The notes beneath the pieces are model-generated. The model did no database searches, was not told where the DNA came from, and saw only the letters and a list, made by a program, of their open reading frames with translations. Of a stretch of DNA of 64,000 bases, positions 56,259 to 64,000 are shown piece after piece. Every line of letters begins with the position of its first letter. Within the stretch, counting starts at the first letter, position 1. The stretch covers positions 434,001-498,000 of the forward strand of contig NZ_FOPG01000001.1 of assembly GCF_900113435.1 (NCBI RefSeq). Direction: 5' to 3'. Both the position numbers and the translations under genes were made by a program. Source of the DNA: Sulfitobacter dubius (lineage in GTDB: Bacteria > Pseudomonadota > Alphaproteobacteria > Rhodobacterales > Rhodobacteraceae).

Positions 56259-57230
56259 TTACCAGCGCAGGACGACAGAACCCCACGCCAGACCACCGCC
56301 AATAGCTTCGGTAACGATCAGGTCGCCTTGTTTGATTTGGCCCCGCTCACGCCCGACGGACAGCGCCAACGGGATCGAAGCCGCCGAGGTGTTGCCGTGG
56401 TCTTGAACGGTAACAACCACACGCTCCATCGGCAGGTTCAGCTTTTTCGCTGTGCCCTGAATGATGCGGATATTGGCCTGATGCGGCACGATCCAGTCAA
56501 CATCTTCGGCAGCGACACCGGCCCGCTCCATCGAAGTATTCGCCGTCGCCGCCAGTTTTTCAACCGCGTGGCGGAAGACCTGATTGCCTTGCATGCGCAG
56601 ATAGCCGGTGGTGCCCGTGGATACTCCGCCATCGACATAGAGCAGGTCGCGGTAACGGCCATCTGAGTTTAGATCGGTCGCAAGAATGCCGCGATCCTCA
56701 GGGCTGTCGGTGCCATCCTGTGCTTCGAGCAGCAGCGCACCTGCGCCATCACCGAAAAGTACGCAGGTCGAACGATCCGTCCAATCCATGATGCGGCTAA
56801 AGGTTTCTGCTCCGATTACCAACACGCGACGGGCTTGGCCCGACACGATCAGTGCGTTGGCATTGGCAAGCGCATAGACGAACCCCGCGCAAACCGCTTG
56901 CACGTCAAAGGCAAAGCCACTGGTCATACCCAATTCGGCCTGCACCATCGTTGCGGCAGAAGGGAAGGTAAGATCAGGCGTTGAGGTGGCGACGACAATC
57001 GCATCCACGTCGGATGCTTCGCGGCCCGCATCCTCAAGCGCCTTGCGTGCGGCTGCGCTGGCCATGGAGGATGTATTCTCGCCCTCAGCGGCGAAATGGC
57101 GGCGTTCGATGCCAGAGCGCGAGCGGATCCACTCGTCATTCGTGTCGAGGGTCGCTTCAAATTCGGCATTTTCCACGACACGGGCGGGCAGGTAGTGGCC
57201 ACAGCCAGTGACAACGGCGCGCAGGCTCAT
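56259..57230 (-). CDS. fabH: Beta-ketoacyl-ACP synthase III
   Basis: 323 residues. It starts fatty acid chains by joining acetyl-CoA to malonyl-ACP. The triad is visible: Cys114 in AVCAGF, His in VPHQANIRI and Asn in HGNTSAASIP. The start overlaps the plsX stop (ATGA), so both are coupled. Confidence 0.97.
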   Translation of the reverse strand: MSLRAVVTGCGHYLPARVVENAEFEATLDTNDEWIRSRSGIERRHFAAEGENTSSMASAAARKALEDAGREASDVDAIVVATSTPDLTFPSAATMVQAELGMTSGFAFDVQAVCAGFVYALANANALIVSGQARRVLVIGAETFSRIMDWTDRSTCVLFGDGAGALLLEAQDGTDSPEDRGILATDLNSDGRYRDLLYVDGGVSTGTTGYLRMQGNQVFRHAVEKLAATANTSMERAGVAAEDVDWIVPHQANIRIIQGTAKKLNLPMERVVVTVQDHGNTSAASIPLALSVGRERGQIKQGDLIVTEAIGGGLAWGSVVLRW

Positions 57231-58303
57231 TTGACGGACTCCTCGGCAGGCAGCGTCGCGGCGACGCGGGCGGCCAGCTTGTCATTGAATTTATTCTGCG
57301 ACAACTGGGCCGCAAGTTTGATCGCCGCAGAGATGCCTGTGGCATCCGCTGAGCCGTGGGATTTCACAACCGTACCGTTCAGACCCAGAAAGACGCCCCC
57401 GTTTACACGGCGGGGATCAATCTTTTTGCTGAGGCGGCGCAGCGAGGTATAGGCCAGAAGCGACGCAAGCCGTGACATAGGCGAATATTTGAACGCTTCG
57501 CGCAGGCGGTTGCCGATCATGCTGGCGGTGCCTTCGCCGGTTTTGATCGCCACGTTTCCGGTGAACCCGTCTGTCACGATCACATCCGCGCGGTTACCCG
57601 AAATGTCGCCACCCTCAACAAAGCCTACAAATTCAAAGCCCGTGGCATCGCCTTGGGCGCGAATCAGATCATAGGCTTCTTTAAGCTCAGTGCGGCCTTT
57701 ATGTTCTTCTGTACCGACATTCAGCAACCCAACACGCGGGCGCTCTAGGTCCATACCGTTGCGGGCATAGGAGGTGCCCATCAAGGCAAAGCGCAACAAA
57801 TCATCGGCGTCGGCGCGCACATCGGCGCCTACGTCGAGCATCACGTTAAAGCCCTGAGGATTGGAAGACGGGTAGAGCACGGCAATCGCGGGGCGATTCA
57901 CGCCCGGCAATTTCCGCAGCCGTATCATCGACATCGCCATCAGCGCGCCGGTGTTCCCGCATGAGACAGCCACGGCGGCTTCTCCGCTGCGCACGGACTC
58001 GATAGCGGACCACATGGAACTGGCCTTGCCGGTGCGTACAACTTGGCTGGGTTTGTCGTCCATCGTGACGACATCCGTTGCGTGGCGAACCTCGCAACGA
58101 CCAGCCAAATCGCTGCGCTTGGCGATCAGCGGTTCAAGCTGGTCACGCGGACCATGCAAGATAAAACCGATATCGGGATTTGCTGTCGCAGAAAGCGCAC
58201 ACCCGGCAACAACTGCTGCCGGGCCTTCGTCACCCCCCATCGCGTCAACCGATATCAGGGTGTGTCCGGCTTTCGCGTTGGGGTGATCGGGCTGTGCCGT
58301 CAT
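57227..58303 (-). CDS. plsX: Phosphate acyltransferase PlsX
   Basis: 358 residues. It converts acyl-ACP to acyl phosphate for phosphatidic acid synthesis by PlsY. Family motifs: ISVDAMGGDEGP near the N-terminus, GNTGALMA in the middle and the DGFTGNVAIKTGEG stretch. It lies 50 bases after rpmF and overlaps fabH by four bases. Confidence 0.97.
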   Translation of the reverse strand: MTAQPDHPNAKAGHTLISVDAMGGDEGPAAVVAGCALSATANPDIGFILHGPRDQLEPLIAKRSDLAGRCEVRHATDVVTMDDKPSQVVRTGKASSMWSAIESVRSGEAAVAVSCGNTGALMAMSMIRLRKLPGVNRPAIAVLYPSSNPQGFNVMLDVGADVRADADDLLRFALMGTSYARNGMDLERPRVGLLNVGTEEHKGRTELKEAYDLIRAQGDATGFEFVGFVEGGDISGNRADVIVTDGFTGNVAIKTGEGTASMIGNRLREAFKYSPMSRLASLLAYTSLRRLSKKIDPRRVNGGVFLGLNGTVVKSHGSADATGISAAIKLAAQLSQNKFNDKLAARVAATLPAEESVK

Positions 58304-58353
58304 CGGTGCGAATGCCTCACTGCCATTGAAAAAACCTTAGGAACAACGCGAGC

Positions 58354-58560
58354 TTAGGCTGCGTCGTCTTCCAGGTCTACTTCTTCGGTCAGGGCGACAA
58401 CTTCGGTGTCGTCATAGTGGCCGCATGCGGCGCAGATGTGGTGTGGGCGCTTCAGCTCACCACAGTTCGAACATTCGTTCGGGTTCGCTGCTGTGAGCGA
58501 ATCGTGTGCGCGGCGGTTGTTGCGGCGCGATTTGGATACTTTATTCTGTTGGACAGCCAT
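58354..58560 (-). CDS. rpmF: 50S ribosomal protein L32
   Basis: 68 residues. Basic N-terminus ([20 protein letters not shown]) and the zinc-ribbon cysteines Cys30, Cys33, Cys43 and Cys46 (CSNCG, CAACG), so this is the zinc-binding paralogue type. The start MAVQQNK at 58560 is the family start. It sits between yceD and plsX as in most proteobacteria. Confidence 0.97.
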   Translation of the reverse strand: MAVQQNKVSKSRRNNRRAHDSLTAANPNECSNCGELKRPHHICAACGHYDDTEVVALTEEVDLEDDAA

Positions 58561-58761
58561 GTCTGGTGCCTTTGCCTTCGGGGTTGCTGACCTGCATGAG
58601 GCATGCCGCAACCGTGTTTCAATTCGGACCCCGTTTCGGGCGTGACGACGCTTTAGGGCCGCAGCCGCGCAATGTCCAACCTTAATTGGGGTGAGGGCGG
58701 CAAAATAACGCGAATGCGCGGCGATGCAACCCGTAATTTTCGCGGTATTCCGCCTGTTTTA

Positions 58762-59313
58762 TTAGGTTTCGTCTTTCTTTAGCGCGTCGCGCAGGGCCCC
58801 GAGTCCGGCAAAGGGGCGTGCATCTTCGTCGGTCATTGGCTTCTGGCCCGGTTCCGCATGGACCATCTGGCCCAGTTCAACATCGCCCTTGCGGGGGTAT
58901 TCAGGCACTTCCAGTGCCAGCGCCTCGATCATGATCTGCGCGGGGTCGATCCATTGTCCCAGAGGTTCGGTCGTGTCATCTTCGGGCATTTCGACCTCTT
59001 CCTCATCGGGAAGTTCGAAATCATGGACAAAACGGCGGATGATATTGACGTCGATACGTGTGGTTACCGGCTCCAGCGTCACAACGCAGGGCTGAACCAC
59101 TGTGGCGCCCAAGGTGCCCTCGAGTTGCCAGTCTTGCTTGCCCACAGGTTTGATGCTGCCCGAGAAGCTGAGTTTGCGCAGAGCGGATAGCTCCAATTCT
59201 TCAGCGATTTGCGATAATGCCTCCGCATCGGGGCGCAGCGCAAAGCCGTTTGGCTCCGTCTGAGACAGGTCAGCGACCCGTAGAGCGGTTGGCGTAGGTG
59301 ATTTGCGCGACAT
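58762..59313 (-). CDS. yceD: DUF177 domain protein YceD
   Basis: 183 residues. DUF177 has a conserved C-x-R/V-T-L core, here QPCVVTLEPV, followed by an acidic region (DEEEVEMPEDD) and the IDPAQIMIEALALEVPEYPR end. The family is linked to 23S rRNA accumulation and sits upstream of rpmF across bacteria, as here. The start at 59313 is taken from family length; a longer frame runs across the divergent promoter region and is rejected. Confidence 0.92.
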   Translation of the reverse strand: MSRKSPTPTALRVADLSQTEPNGFALRPDAEALSQIAEELELSALRKLSFSGSIKPVGKQDWQLEGTLGATVVQPCVVTLEPVTTRIDVNIIRRFVHDFELPDEEEVEMPEDDTTEPLGQWIDPAQIMIEALALEVPEYPRKGDVELGQMVHAEPGQKPMTDEDARPFAGLGALRDALKKDET

Positions 59314-59335
59314 GAGATATGACTTTCGTTTCTTG

Positions 59336-59358
59336 TACACTTGGGGTGCCTTAGTGTA
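59336..59358. promoter_or_regulatory. Inverted repeat in the yceD-bamE divergent promoter region
   Basis: TACACT, 11 bases, AGTGTA: perfect 6-base arms (centre-to-centre 17) in the 90-base gap between divergent yceD and bamE. It could be an operator serving both promoters, or parts of two back-to-back -10 elements. Confidence 0.4.
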
Positions 59359-59403
59359 TGCGAAATAAAAGCCATAATCCGTCAGGGCAAGAGGGCAGAC
59401 CAA

Positions 59404-59868
59404 ATGCGCAATACGAAACAGACCGGCAAGACACGCTTCCGGATCGCAGGTATGGGCCTTGCGCTGCTTCTGACAGCCTGCAGCCCGCAGTATCAAAACC
59501 ACGGTTATGTTCCGCCACAAGATCAGCTTGAGCAGATCGTCGTCGGCAGCGACACCAAAGAAACCGTCGCTCAAAAGATCGGTGTGCCCACCGCTTCGGG
59601 TGTTTTGAGCGATGATAGTTACTACTACGTTAAGATGCGCCAGCGCGCTTTGGGGTTCATGGCCCCGAAAGAGATCGACCGCGAAGTGGTCACCGTTAGC
59701 TTTAACGAAGCGGGCGTCGTGGCAAATGTCGAACGCTTCGGGCTAGAGCGCGGGCAAGTGGTGCCTTTGTCGCGCCGAGTGACGACATCGCCAGTGGCTG
59801 ACAATACGTTCCTGCGTCAGCTTTTGGGCAACCTTGGCCGTTTTAGCCCGACGGCATTCGGCAGCTAA
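59404..59868 (+). CDS. bamE: Outer membrane assembly lipoprotein BamE (SmpA/OmlA)
   Basis: 154 residues. Lipoprotein signal ending LLLTAC with Cys26. The SmpA/OmlA domain follows with IVVGSDTKETVAQKIGVPT and a strand-rich end (YYYVKMRQRALG, VVTVSFNEAGVVANVERFGLE). It is a BAM complex subunit for beta-barrel insertion. AGGG is upstream of the ATG at 59404; the longer frame crosses the promoter region. Confidence 0.93.
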   Translation: MRNTKQTGKTRFRIAGMGLALLLTACSPQYQNHGYVPPQDQLEQIVVGSDTKETVAQKIGVPTASGVLSDDSYYYVKMRQRALGFMAPKEIDREVVTVSFNEAGVVANVERFGLERGQVVPLSRRVTTSPVADNTFLRQLLGNLGRFSPTAFGS

Positions 59869-59938
59869 ATCCATCCTTGAAAGCCCCGGCGGTCAACCGG
59901 CGGGGCAGGGCTGTAGGCAACCGAAGGCGACATCGCAG

Positions 59939-60661
59939 ATGACCCAAGCGTCACCGGGCCGATATCTGACGCGCGAAGCCTTATCGTCAGTCGATATTAC
60001 CCGCGCGCAGGTGCTGCGCGCCCGGTGCTTCCAGAGAGGCACCCAGCCCGACATCGATGCTTTCGATGCAGGCGCGCGACATTTTCTGGTAGAGGATCGT
60101 GCCAGTGGCACTTTGGTCTGTTGCTTTCGCCTGACCCTATTTCGCGGCGCGACCTTGGCGCGAAGCTATGCCGCACAGTTTTATGACCTTTCCAACTTAG
60201 AAAAGGTCGACGGCGCGCTGCTTGAACTGGGCCGCTTTTGCGTGCACCCCGACTGGCAAGATCCCGACATTCAGCGCCTCGCTTGGGGGCGGCTGGCACA
60301 TGAGGTCGACCGCAACAATGTGACGCTTCTGTTTGGCTGCTCTTCCTTCACAGGAACCGACCCGACAGTGTACCGGGATGCCTTTGCCCGTTTGAAAGAA
60401 CAGCATCTGGCCCCGGCAGAGTGGCGACCCGGACTCCAAGCCAATCAGTACTACCCTTTTGCCCGCGACACGCAAACTGTCGATTCCCGCCGCGCGCGCC
60501 AGCAGACCCCGCCGCTGCTGCGCAGCTATCTTGCCATGGGCGGCTGGGTCAGCGATCACGCGGTGATCGACCGGGAGATGAACACGCTGCATGTCTTTAC
60601 CGGGCTCGAGATCGCGGCGATCCCGCCGAACCGCGCGCGGCTCCTGCGCGCCTTGGCCTAA
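59939..60661 (+). CDS. GNAT-type amino-acid N-acyltransferase, OlsB/GlsB-like
   Basis: 240 residues, the acyltransferase family that attaches a 3-hydroxy fatty acid from ACP to an amino acid. Family features: RAQVLRARCF, LVEDRASGTLVCCFRL, ALLELGRFCVHPDW and FGCSSFTGTDP. OlsB makes lyso-ornithine lipid; the related GlsB of Roseobacters makes lyso-glutamine lipid, and I cannot tell these apart by eye. The second acyltransferase gene olsA is not in the window. It lies 70 bases after bamE. Confidence 0.82.
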   Translation: MTQASPGRYLTREALSSVDITRAQVLRARCFQRGTQPDIDAFDAGARHFLVEDRASGTLVCCFRLTLFRGATLARSYAAQFYDLSNLEKVDGALLELGRFCVHPDWQDPDIQRLAWGRLAHEVDRNNVTLLFGCSSFTGTDPTVYRDAFARLKEQHLAPAEWRPGLQANQYYPFARDTQTVDSRRARQQTPPLLRSYLAMGGWVSDHAVIDREMNTLHVFTGLEIAAIPPNRARLLRALA

Positions 60662-60732
60662 AGCGCGCGAAAGCACGGCGCCCAACCTCAAGGGACATTG
60701 ACCTTGCCCGCGCCGAGAGATAGCTGGCGGGC

Positions 60733-62544
60733 ATGGCACGCGCACCCCTTTTACAACTCACCGACATTTCGCTGACCTTTGGCGGCGATCCTGTTTTCGA
60801 AGACCTTTCACTGGTGGTTCAGACCGGCGACCGGCTAGCTTTGGTTGGCCGCAATGGCTCGGGCAAATCCACGCTGATGAAGGTGATGGCCGGACTTGTC
60901 GAGCCGGACAGCGGGGCGGTCATTGCCGGTCCCGGCGTGTCGGTTGGTTATATGGAGCAGGAGCCGGATCTGTCGGGCTTCGAGACGCTTGGCGATTTCG
61001 CGGCGCATGGCCTTGATCCGGGCGAGATGTACAAAGTCGAGCGCGCGGGCGAGGGGCTGAAGTTCGATCCCGCACGCCCCGTCGCCACCGCTTCGGGCGG
61101 TGAACGCCGCCGCGCGGCGCTGGCGCGGCTGATGGCCGAAGAGCCAGAGCTGATGCTGCTGGACGAACCGACCAACCACCTCGACATCGAAGCCATCGCT
61201 TGGCTCGAATCCGAGCTAAAGGGCACCCGCACGGCCTTTGTCATCATCAGCCACGACCGCGCCTTCCTGCGCAATCTGACCCGCGCCACCCTCTGGATCG
61301 ACCGCGGCGCCGTGCGCCGTCAGGAGATCGGTTTTGAGGGGTTTGAAGCATGGCGCGATCAGATCTGGGAAGAAGAGGACATGCAGCGCCACAAGCTTAA
61401 CCGCAAGATCAAGGCCGAGGCGCGGTGGGCGGTTGAGGGCATCTCGGCCCGGCGCAAGCGCAACCAAGGCCGCGTGCGCGCCTTGCAAGACCTGCGGGCC
61501 GAACGCTCTGCCCAGATCACCCGTCAAGGCACCGCCGCGATGGCGCTGGAAGCCGGGCCAAAATCGGGCCGTAAGGTTATCGAGGCGACAGGCATAGCCA
61601 AAAAATTCGGCGACAAACAGATCCTGCGCGACTTCTCGATCACTGTGCAACGCGGCGACCGCATTGCGCTGGTGGGACCGAATGGGGTGGGCAAGACCAC
61701 GCTGCTTAACATGATGATCGGGAAAGAGCAGCCCGACACCGGCGAAATCAAACTCGGCACCAATCTGGAACTCGCGCTTTTCGATCAGGCGCGTGCGCAG
61801 CTTGATGGCAATATGACGCTTTGGGAAAGCCTGACCGGCGATCCTGATATGCGCGTCTCTGGCAAGGCCGATCAGGTGCTGGTGCGCGGACAGCCGAAAC
61901 ATGTGGTGGGCTACCTGAAAGAGTTTCTCTTTGACGAAGCACAGGCCCGCGCGCCTGTCCGCTCGCTCTCAGGCGGGGAAAAGGCGCGGCTGTTGCTGGC
62001 CAAGATCATGGCGCGATCCTCGAACCTTTTGGTGCTCGACGAGCCGACCAACGATCTGGATGTCGAAACCCTCGACCTCATGCAGGAGCTTCTCAGCACC
62101 TATGACGGCACCGTGCTGCTGGTCAGCCACGACCGTGACTTCCTTGACCGCGTGGCCGCCACCACCATCGCCATGGAAGGCGACGGGCGTGCCACGGTCT
62201 ATGCCGGCGGTTGGAGCGATTATCTGGCGCAGCGCGGGCAGGATGATTTTTCCGACAGCGTGGTAAAGTCTAAACCGGGCAAGGCCGAGCCGAAGGCGGA
62301 GAAAAAACAATCCACCTCGGGTCTGAGCTTTACCGAAAAGCACCGGCTCGAAGCGCTTCCGGGTGAGATCGAGCGCCTTGAGGCGGAGATCGGCAAGCTC
62401 GAAGAACTGCTCAGCGACGCGGAATTGTTTACGCGTGAACCGGTGAAGTTCCAGAAAGCCACCGATGCGCTGGTTCAGCGGCACGAAAAGCTCCAGAACG
62501 CTGAAGAAGAATGGATGGCGCTTGAAGAGAAGGCGCAGGGTTAA
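60733..62544 (+). CDS. ABC-F family ATPase (Uup-like)
   Basis: 603 residues with two ABC domains in one chain and no membrane part. Walker A is GRNGSGKST (39-47) in the first domain and GPNGVGKTT in the second; signature sequences ASGGERRR and LSGGEKARLL, and Walker B LLDEPTNHLD and VLDEPTNDLD. Between them is the ABC-F linker, rich in Arg. The C-terminal coiled coil (about 525-600) is typical of Uup. Such proteins act on the ribosome or on DNA structures. It overlaps the convergent gene by 4 bases. Confidence 0.92.
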   Translation: MARAPLLQLTDISLTFGGDPVFEDLSLVVQTGDRLALVGRNGSGKSTLMKVMAGLVEPDSGAVIAGPGVSVGYMEQEPDLSGFETLGDFAAHGLDPGEMYKVERAGEGLKFDPARPVATASGGERRRAALARLMAEEPELMLLDEPTNHLDIEAIAWLESELKGTRTAFVIISHDRAFLRNLTRATLWIDRGAVRRQEIGFEGFEAWRDQIWEEEDMQRHKLNRKIKAEARWAVEGISARRKRNQGRVRALQDLRAERSAQITRQGTAAMALEAGPKSGRKVIEATGIAKKFGDKQILRDFSITVQRGDRIALVGPNGVGKTTLLNMMIGKEQPDTGEIKLGTNLELALFDQARAQLDGNMTLWESLTGDPDMRVSGKADQVLVRGQPKHVVGYLKEFLFDEAQARAPVRSLSGGEKARLLLAKIMARSSNLLVLDEPTNDLDVETLDLMQELLSTYDGTVLLVSHDRDFLDRVAATTIAMEGDGRATVYAGGWSDYLAQRGQDDFSDSVVKSKPGKAEPKAEKKQSTSGLSFTEKHRLEALPGEIERLEAEIGKLEELLSDAELFTREPVKFQKATDALVQRHEKLQNAEEEWMALEEKAQG

Positions 62545-63152
62545 TCAGCGGAGTCCTTCAGGGCGATCTGCGGCCGGTATCCATTGCGGAAAGCCGCGAC
62601 GCTGCTGGGCGGGGTGAGCAGGGTGACACGGCCCCGAGGACGCGGTTGCGGCGGGCCGTAGCCTGAGGGCTGATAGGGGTGGAAAGCGTCGCCGAACAGC
62701 ACCCCACTTTGGCCTGCGTGATCCAAGATAAAGGCCCCGTCCGGTAGATCGTGCACCTCCACGCCCGCTTGACGGCGCTGTTGAAAGACGCGCGGCACGG
62801 CTCGTTCGCTGTGCAACTGACGGTCAAGGGCCGCAGCAGGCCCCGACACATCGCAGCACGCCCGAAACCGCCGGTAATCCGCGGCGCGGCATTCCGCGCA
62901 GGGCCGGTGACCGGCAGCAAAGGCCACGGCCTCATCCAGAAAGAAAAGCTCGGTATAGTGACGCGGGGCCATCAACTGCCGCCGACGGCCCTTGAAGCTG
63001 AGCACACAGCACACCCAATTCTGTTGAGCCCAACGGCGTTTCGGGTGCAGGCCACTCTCGTCATGCAGGATACCGCGATTGCCCATGAACCCACCCCGCG
63101 CGGGGTGGGCGATGATCTCTCCATCGGGCTGGACGCGGTTCTGCAGCGGCAT
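62541..63152 (-). CDS. Conserved hypothetical protein with an Ada-like Cys motif
   Basis: 203 residues of unknown function. It starts with a strand-rich segment (GGFMGNRGILHDE). Then come VCCVLSFKGRRRQLMAPRHYTELFFLDEAVAFAAGHRPCAECRAADY and a C-terminal part rich in Pro/Gly ending AAFRNGYRPQIALKDSAD. GHRPCAECR (81-89) resembles the second half of the Ada zinc site (RPCKRC), and Cys48-Cys49 could supply other ligands. It overlaps the SDR gene stop (ATGA), so the two are coupled. A metal-binding role is an inference. Confidence 0.8.
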   Translation of the reverse strand: MPLQNRVQPDGEIIAHPARGGFMGNRGILHDESGLHPKRRWAQQNWVCCVLSFKGRRRQLMAPRHYTELFFLDEAVAFAAGHRPCAECRAADYRRFRACCDVSGPAAALDRQLHSERAVPRVFQQRRQAGVEVHDLPDGAFILDHAGQSGVLFGDAFHPYQPSGYGPPQPRPRGRVTLLTPPSSVAAFRNGYRPQIALKDSAD

Positions 63153-63907
63153 CAGCGCATCCGCAGCGCCCCATCAAGGCGGATAACCTCGCCGTTGAGA
63201 TAGCCCATTTCAACGATGAACCCGGCCAACCGCCCGTATTCCGAAGGATCGCCAAGGCGCGGCGGGTTGGGGACATCCTTGGCCAGATCCGCTTGCACCT
63301 CTTCCGGCAGCCCCGCCAGCATCGGCGTTTTGAAGATGCCGGGCGCGATGGTCATCACGCGGATGCCGTCTTTGGCCAGGTCCCGCGCCATGGGCAGGGT
63401 CATGCCTACGATCCCGCCCTTGGACGCGGCATAGGCGGCTTGGCCCTTTTGCCCGTCGAAAGCGGCGATGGAGGCAGTGTTGATGATCACCCCGCGTGCG
63501 CCGTCGTCTTCGGGGCTGTTCTTGGCCATGGCCACCGCCGCCAGCCGTGCCACGTTGAAGCTGCCGACAAGGTTGATGTCGACCGTGCGCTGGAAGGCGT
63601 CCAATGGATGCGGGCCGTCGCGGCCTGTGGTCTTGATGCCAAGGGCGATCCCGGCGCAGTTCACCGCTGCTGTGATCCAGCCCATTTTATCGGCGGCGTA
63701 GTCTACCGCCGCCTGAACTGAGCTTTCATCCGTCACATCGGTCAGAATGAAATGGCCACCGATTTCCTTTGCAACAGATTCGCCACGTGCGGCGTCACGA
63801 TCCAGCAGGGTGACCTGCGCACCTTGCGACGCGAAATAGCGCGCCGTGGCTTCGCCAAGCCCCGAGGCACCCCCGGTGATGATGGCGGCTGTGCTGTCTA
63901 GTTTCAT
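63152..63907 (-). CDS. SDR family dehydrogenase, 3-hydroxyacyl-CoA dehydrogenase type 2-like
   Basis: 251 residues. The cofactor loop TGGASGLGEA (11-20), Asp at the end of strand 2 (LLDRD, NAD preference), NCAGIALG, and the Ser-Tyr-Lys triad (NTASIAAF, then AAYAASKGG). Overall it resembles 3-hydroxyacyl-CoA dehydrogenase type 2 (HSD17B10 group), acting on short or branched 3-hydroxyacyl-CoA in fatty acid or isoleucine breakdown. GGGGGGAG precedes the ATG, and a TetR-type dyad lies 18 bases upstream of the start. Confidence 0.9.
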   Translation of the reverse strand: MKLDSTAAIITGGASGLGEATARYFASQGAQVTLLDRDAARGESVAKEIGGHFILTDVTDESSVQAAVDYAADKMGWITAAVNCAGIALGIKTTGRDGPHPLDAFQRTVDINLVGSFNVARLAAVAMAKNSPEDDGARGVIINTASIAAFDGQKGQAAYAASKGGIVGMTLPMARDLAKDGIRVMTIAPGIFKTPMLAGLPEEVQADLAKDVPNPPRLGDPSEYGRLAGFIVEMGYLNGEVIRLDGALRMR

Positions 63908-63924
63908 GATGGCTCCCCCCGATA

Positions 63925-63938
63925 TGAACGCTTGTTCA
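63925..63938. promoter_or_regulatory. TetR-type operator candidate upstream of the SDR gene
   Basis: TGAAC-GCTT-GTTCA is a perfect 14-base dyad 18 bases upstream of the SDR start. It has the form of operators of TetR regulators controlling fatty-acid or acyl-CoA breakdown. The regulator is not in the window. Confidence 0.5.
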
Positions 63939-64000
63939 GTTCAACACGAAGTTCCGCCCCATGCAAGCCATGCTTGCCCGGACCGAGATGGAGAAGGAGC

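Overview
The window looks like a chromosomal segment of an alphaproteobacterium of the Roseobacter group (Rhodobacteraceae). The basis is GC-rich coding DNA, a class II (B12-dependent) ribonucleotide reductase, an OlsB-type lipid acyltransferase, a rpmF-plsX-fabH-ihfA-merR block, an alphaproteobacterial GTTC-N7-GTTC SOS box at lexA, and proteins that read like those of Sulfitobacter and its relatives. The genus is an inference. I see no insertion sequence, prophage or CRISPR array. Nearly all of the DNA is dense, ordinary core genome.

Layout. 1-635: end of a cytochrome c maturation operon (ccmF tail, ccmH). 703-1779: a PaaG-like enoyl-CoA hydratase and a small unknown gene. 2259-5071: gltA and gltX, then comEC on the other strand. 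7219-12700 (minus): trpG-trpD-ung-trpC-moaC-moeA, almost all joined by 1-4 base overlaps, then lexA with its own SOS box. 12866-14392: a divergent polysaccharide deacetylase. 14405-21473 (minus): a run fabI, gpt, aminotransferase, ppiD-like, trpE and an M14-type desuccinylase-like gene. 21711-23508: pdxH, a double cold-shock protein, a DUF192 protein and tRNA-Pro(TGG). 24206-27862: nrdJ behind a candidate tandem NrdR site. 28111-33864: lipoprotein, EEP nuclease plus cardiolipin synthase, a sigma factor, a small EF-hand protein, an outer-membrane barrel and an aminotransferase.

34008-38598 is an operon cysS-cimA-methyltransferase-phytoene-synthase-like. It is preceded by a putative leaderless 13-residue leader peptide rich in Ile, Cys and Thr codons. 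38603-43931: MFS transporter, cobK, 3-methyladenine glycosylase, esterase, VOC protein, HNH nuclease and xth. 44279-45657: an unknown two-gene unit, a protein of three 20-residue repeats and a 352-residue partner. 45673-53551: erpA, dgt, SDR-like, argS, SPOR, nagZ, scpA, scpB and a small basic protein. 53564-58560 (minus): dcd, tRNA-Pro(GGG), merR, ihfA, fabH, plsX, rpmF and, further up, yceD (58762-59313). 59404-63907: bamE, an OlsB-like acyltransferase, an ABC-F ATPase, an unknown gene with an Ada-like Cys motif, and an SDR dehydrogenase.

Functional links. Tryptophan synthesis is split over two loci (trpGDC and trpE). The phospholipid and fatty-acid genes (plsX, fabH, fabI, cls, olsB-like) and the nucleotide or repair genes (nrdJ, dcd, dgt, ung, xth, alkA-like, lexA) are scattered. 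The two places most worth following up are the cysS-cimA leader at about 33973-34138 and the repeat-protein pair at 44279-45657. All calls come from reading the sequence. No database search was run, and most start codons were chosen by family length, ribosome binding site and overlap with the previous gene.
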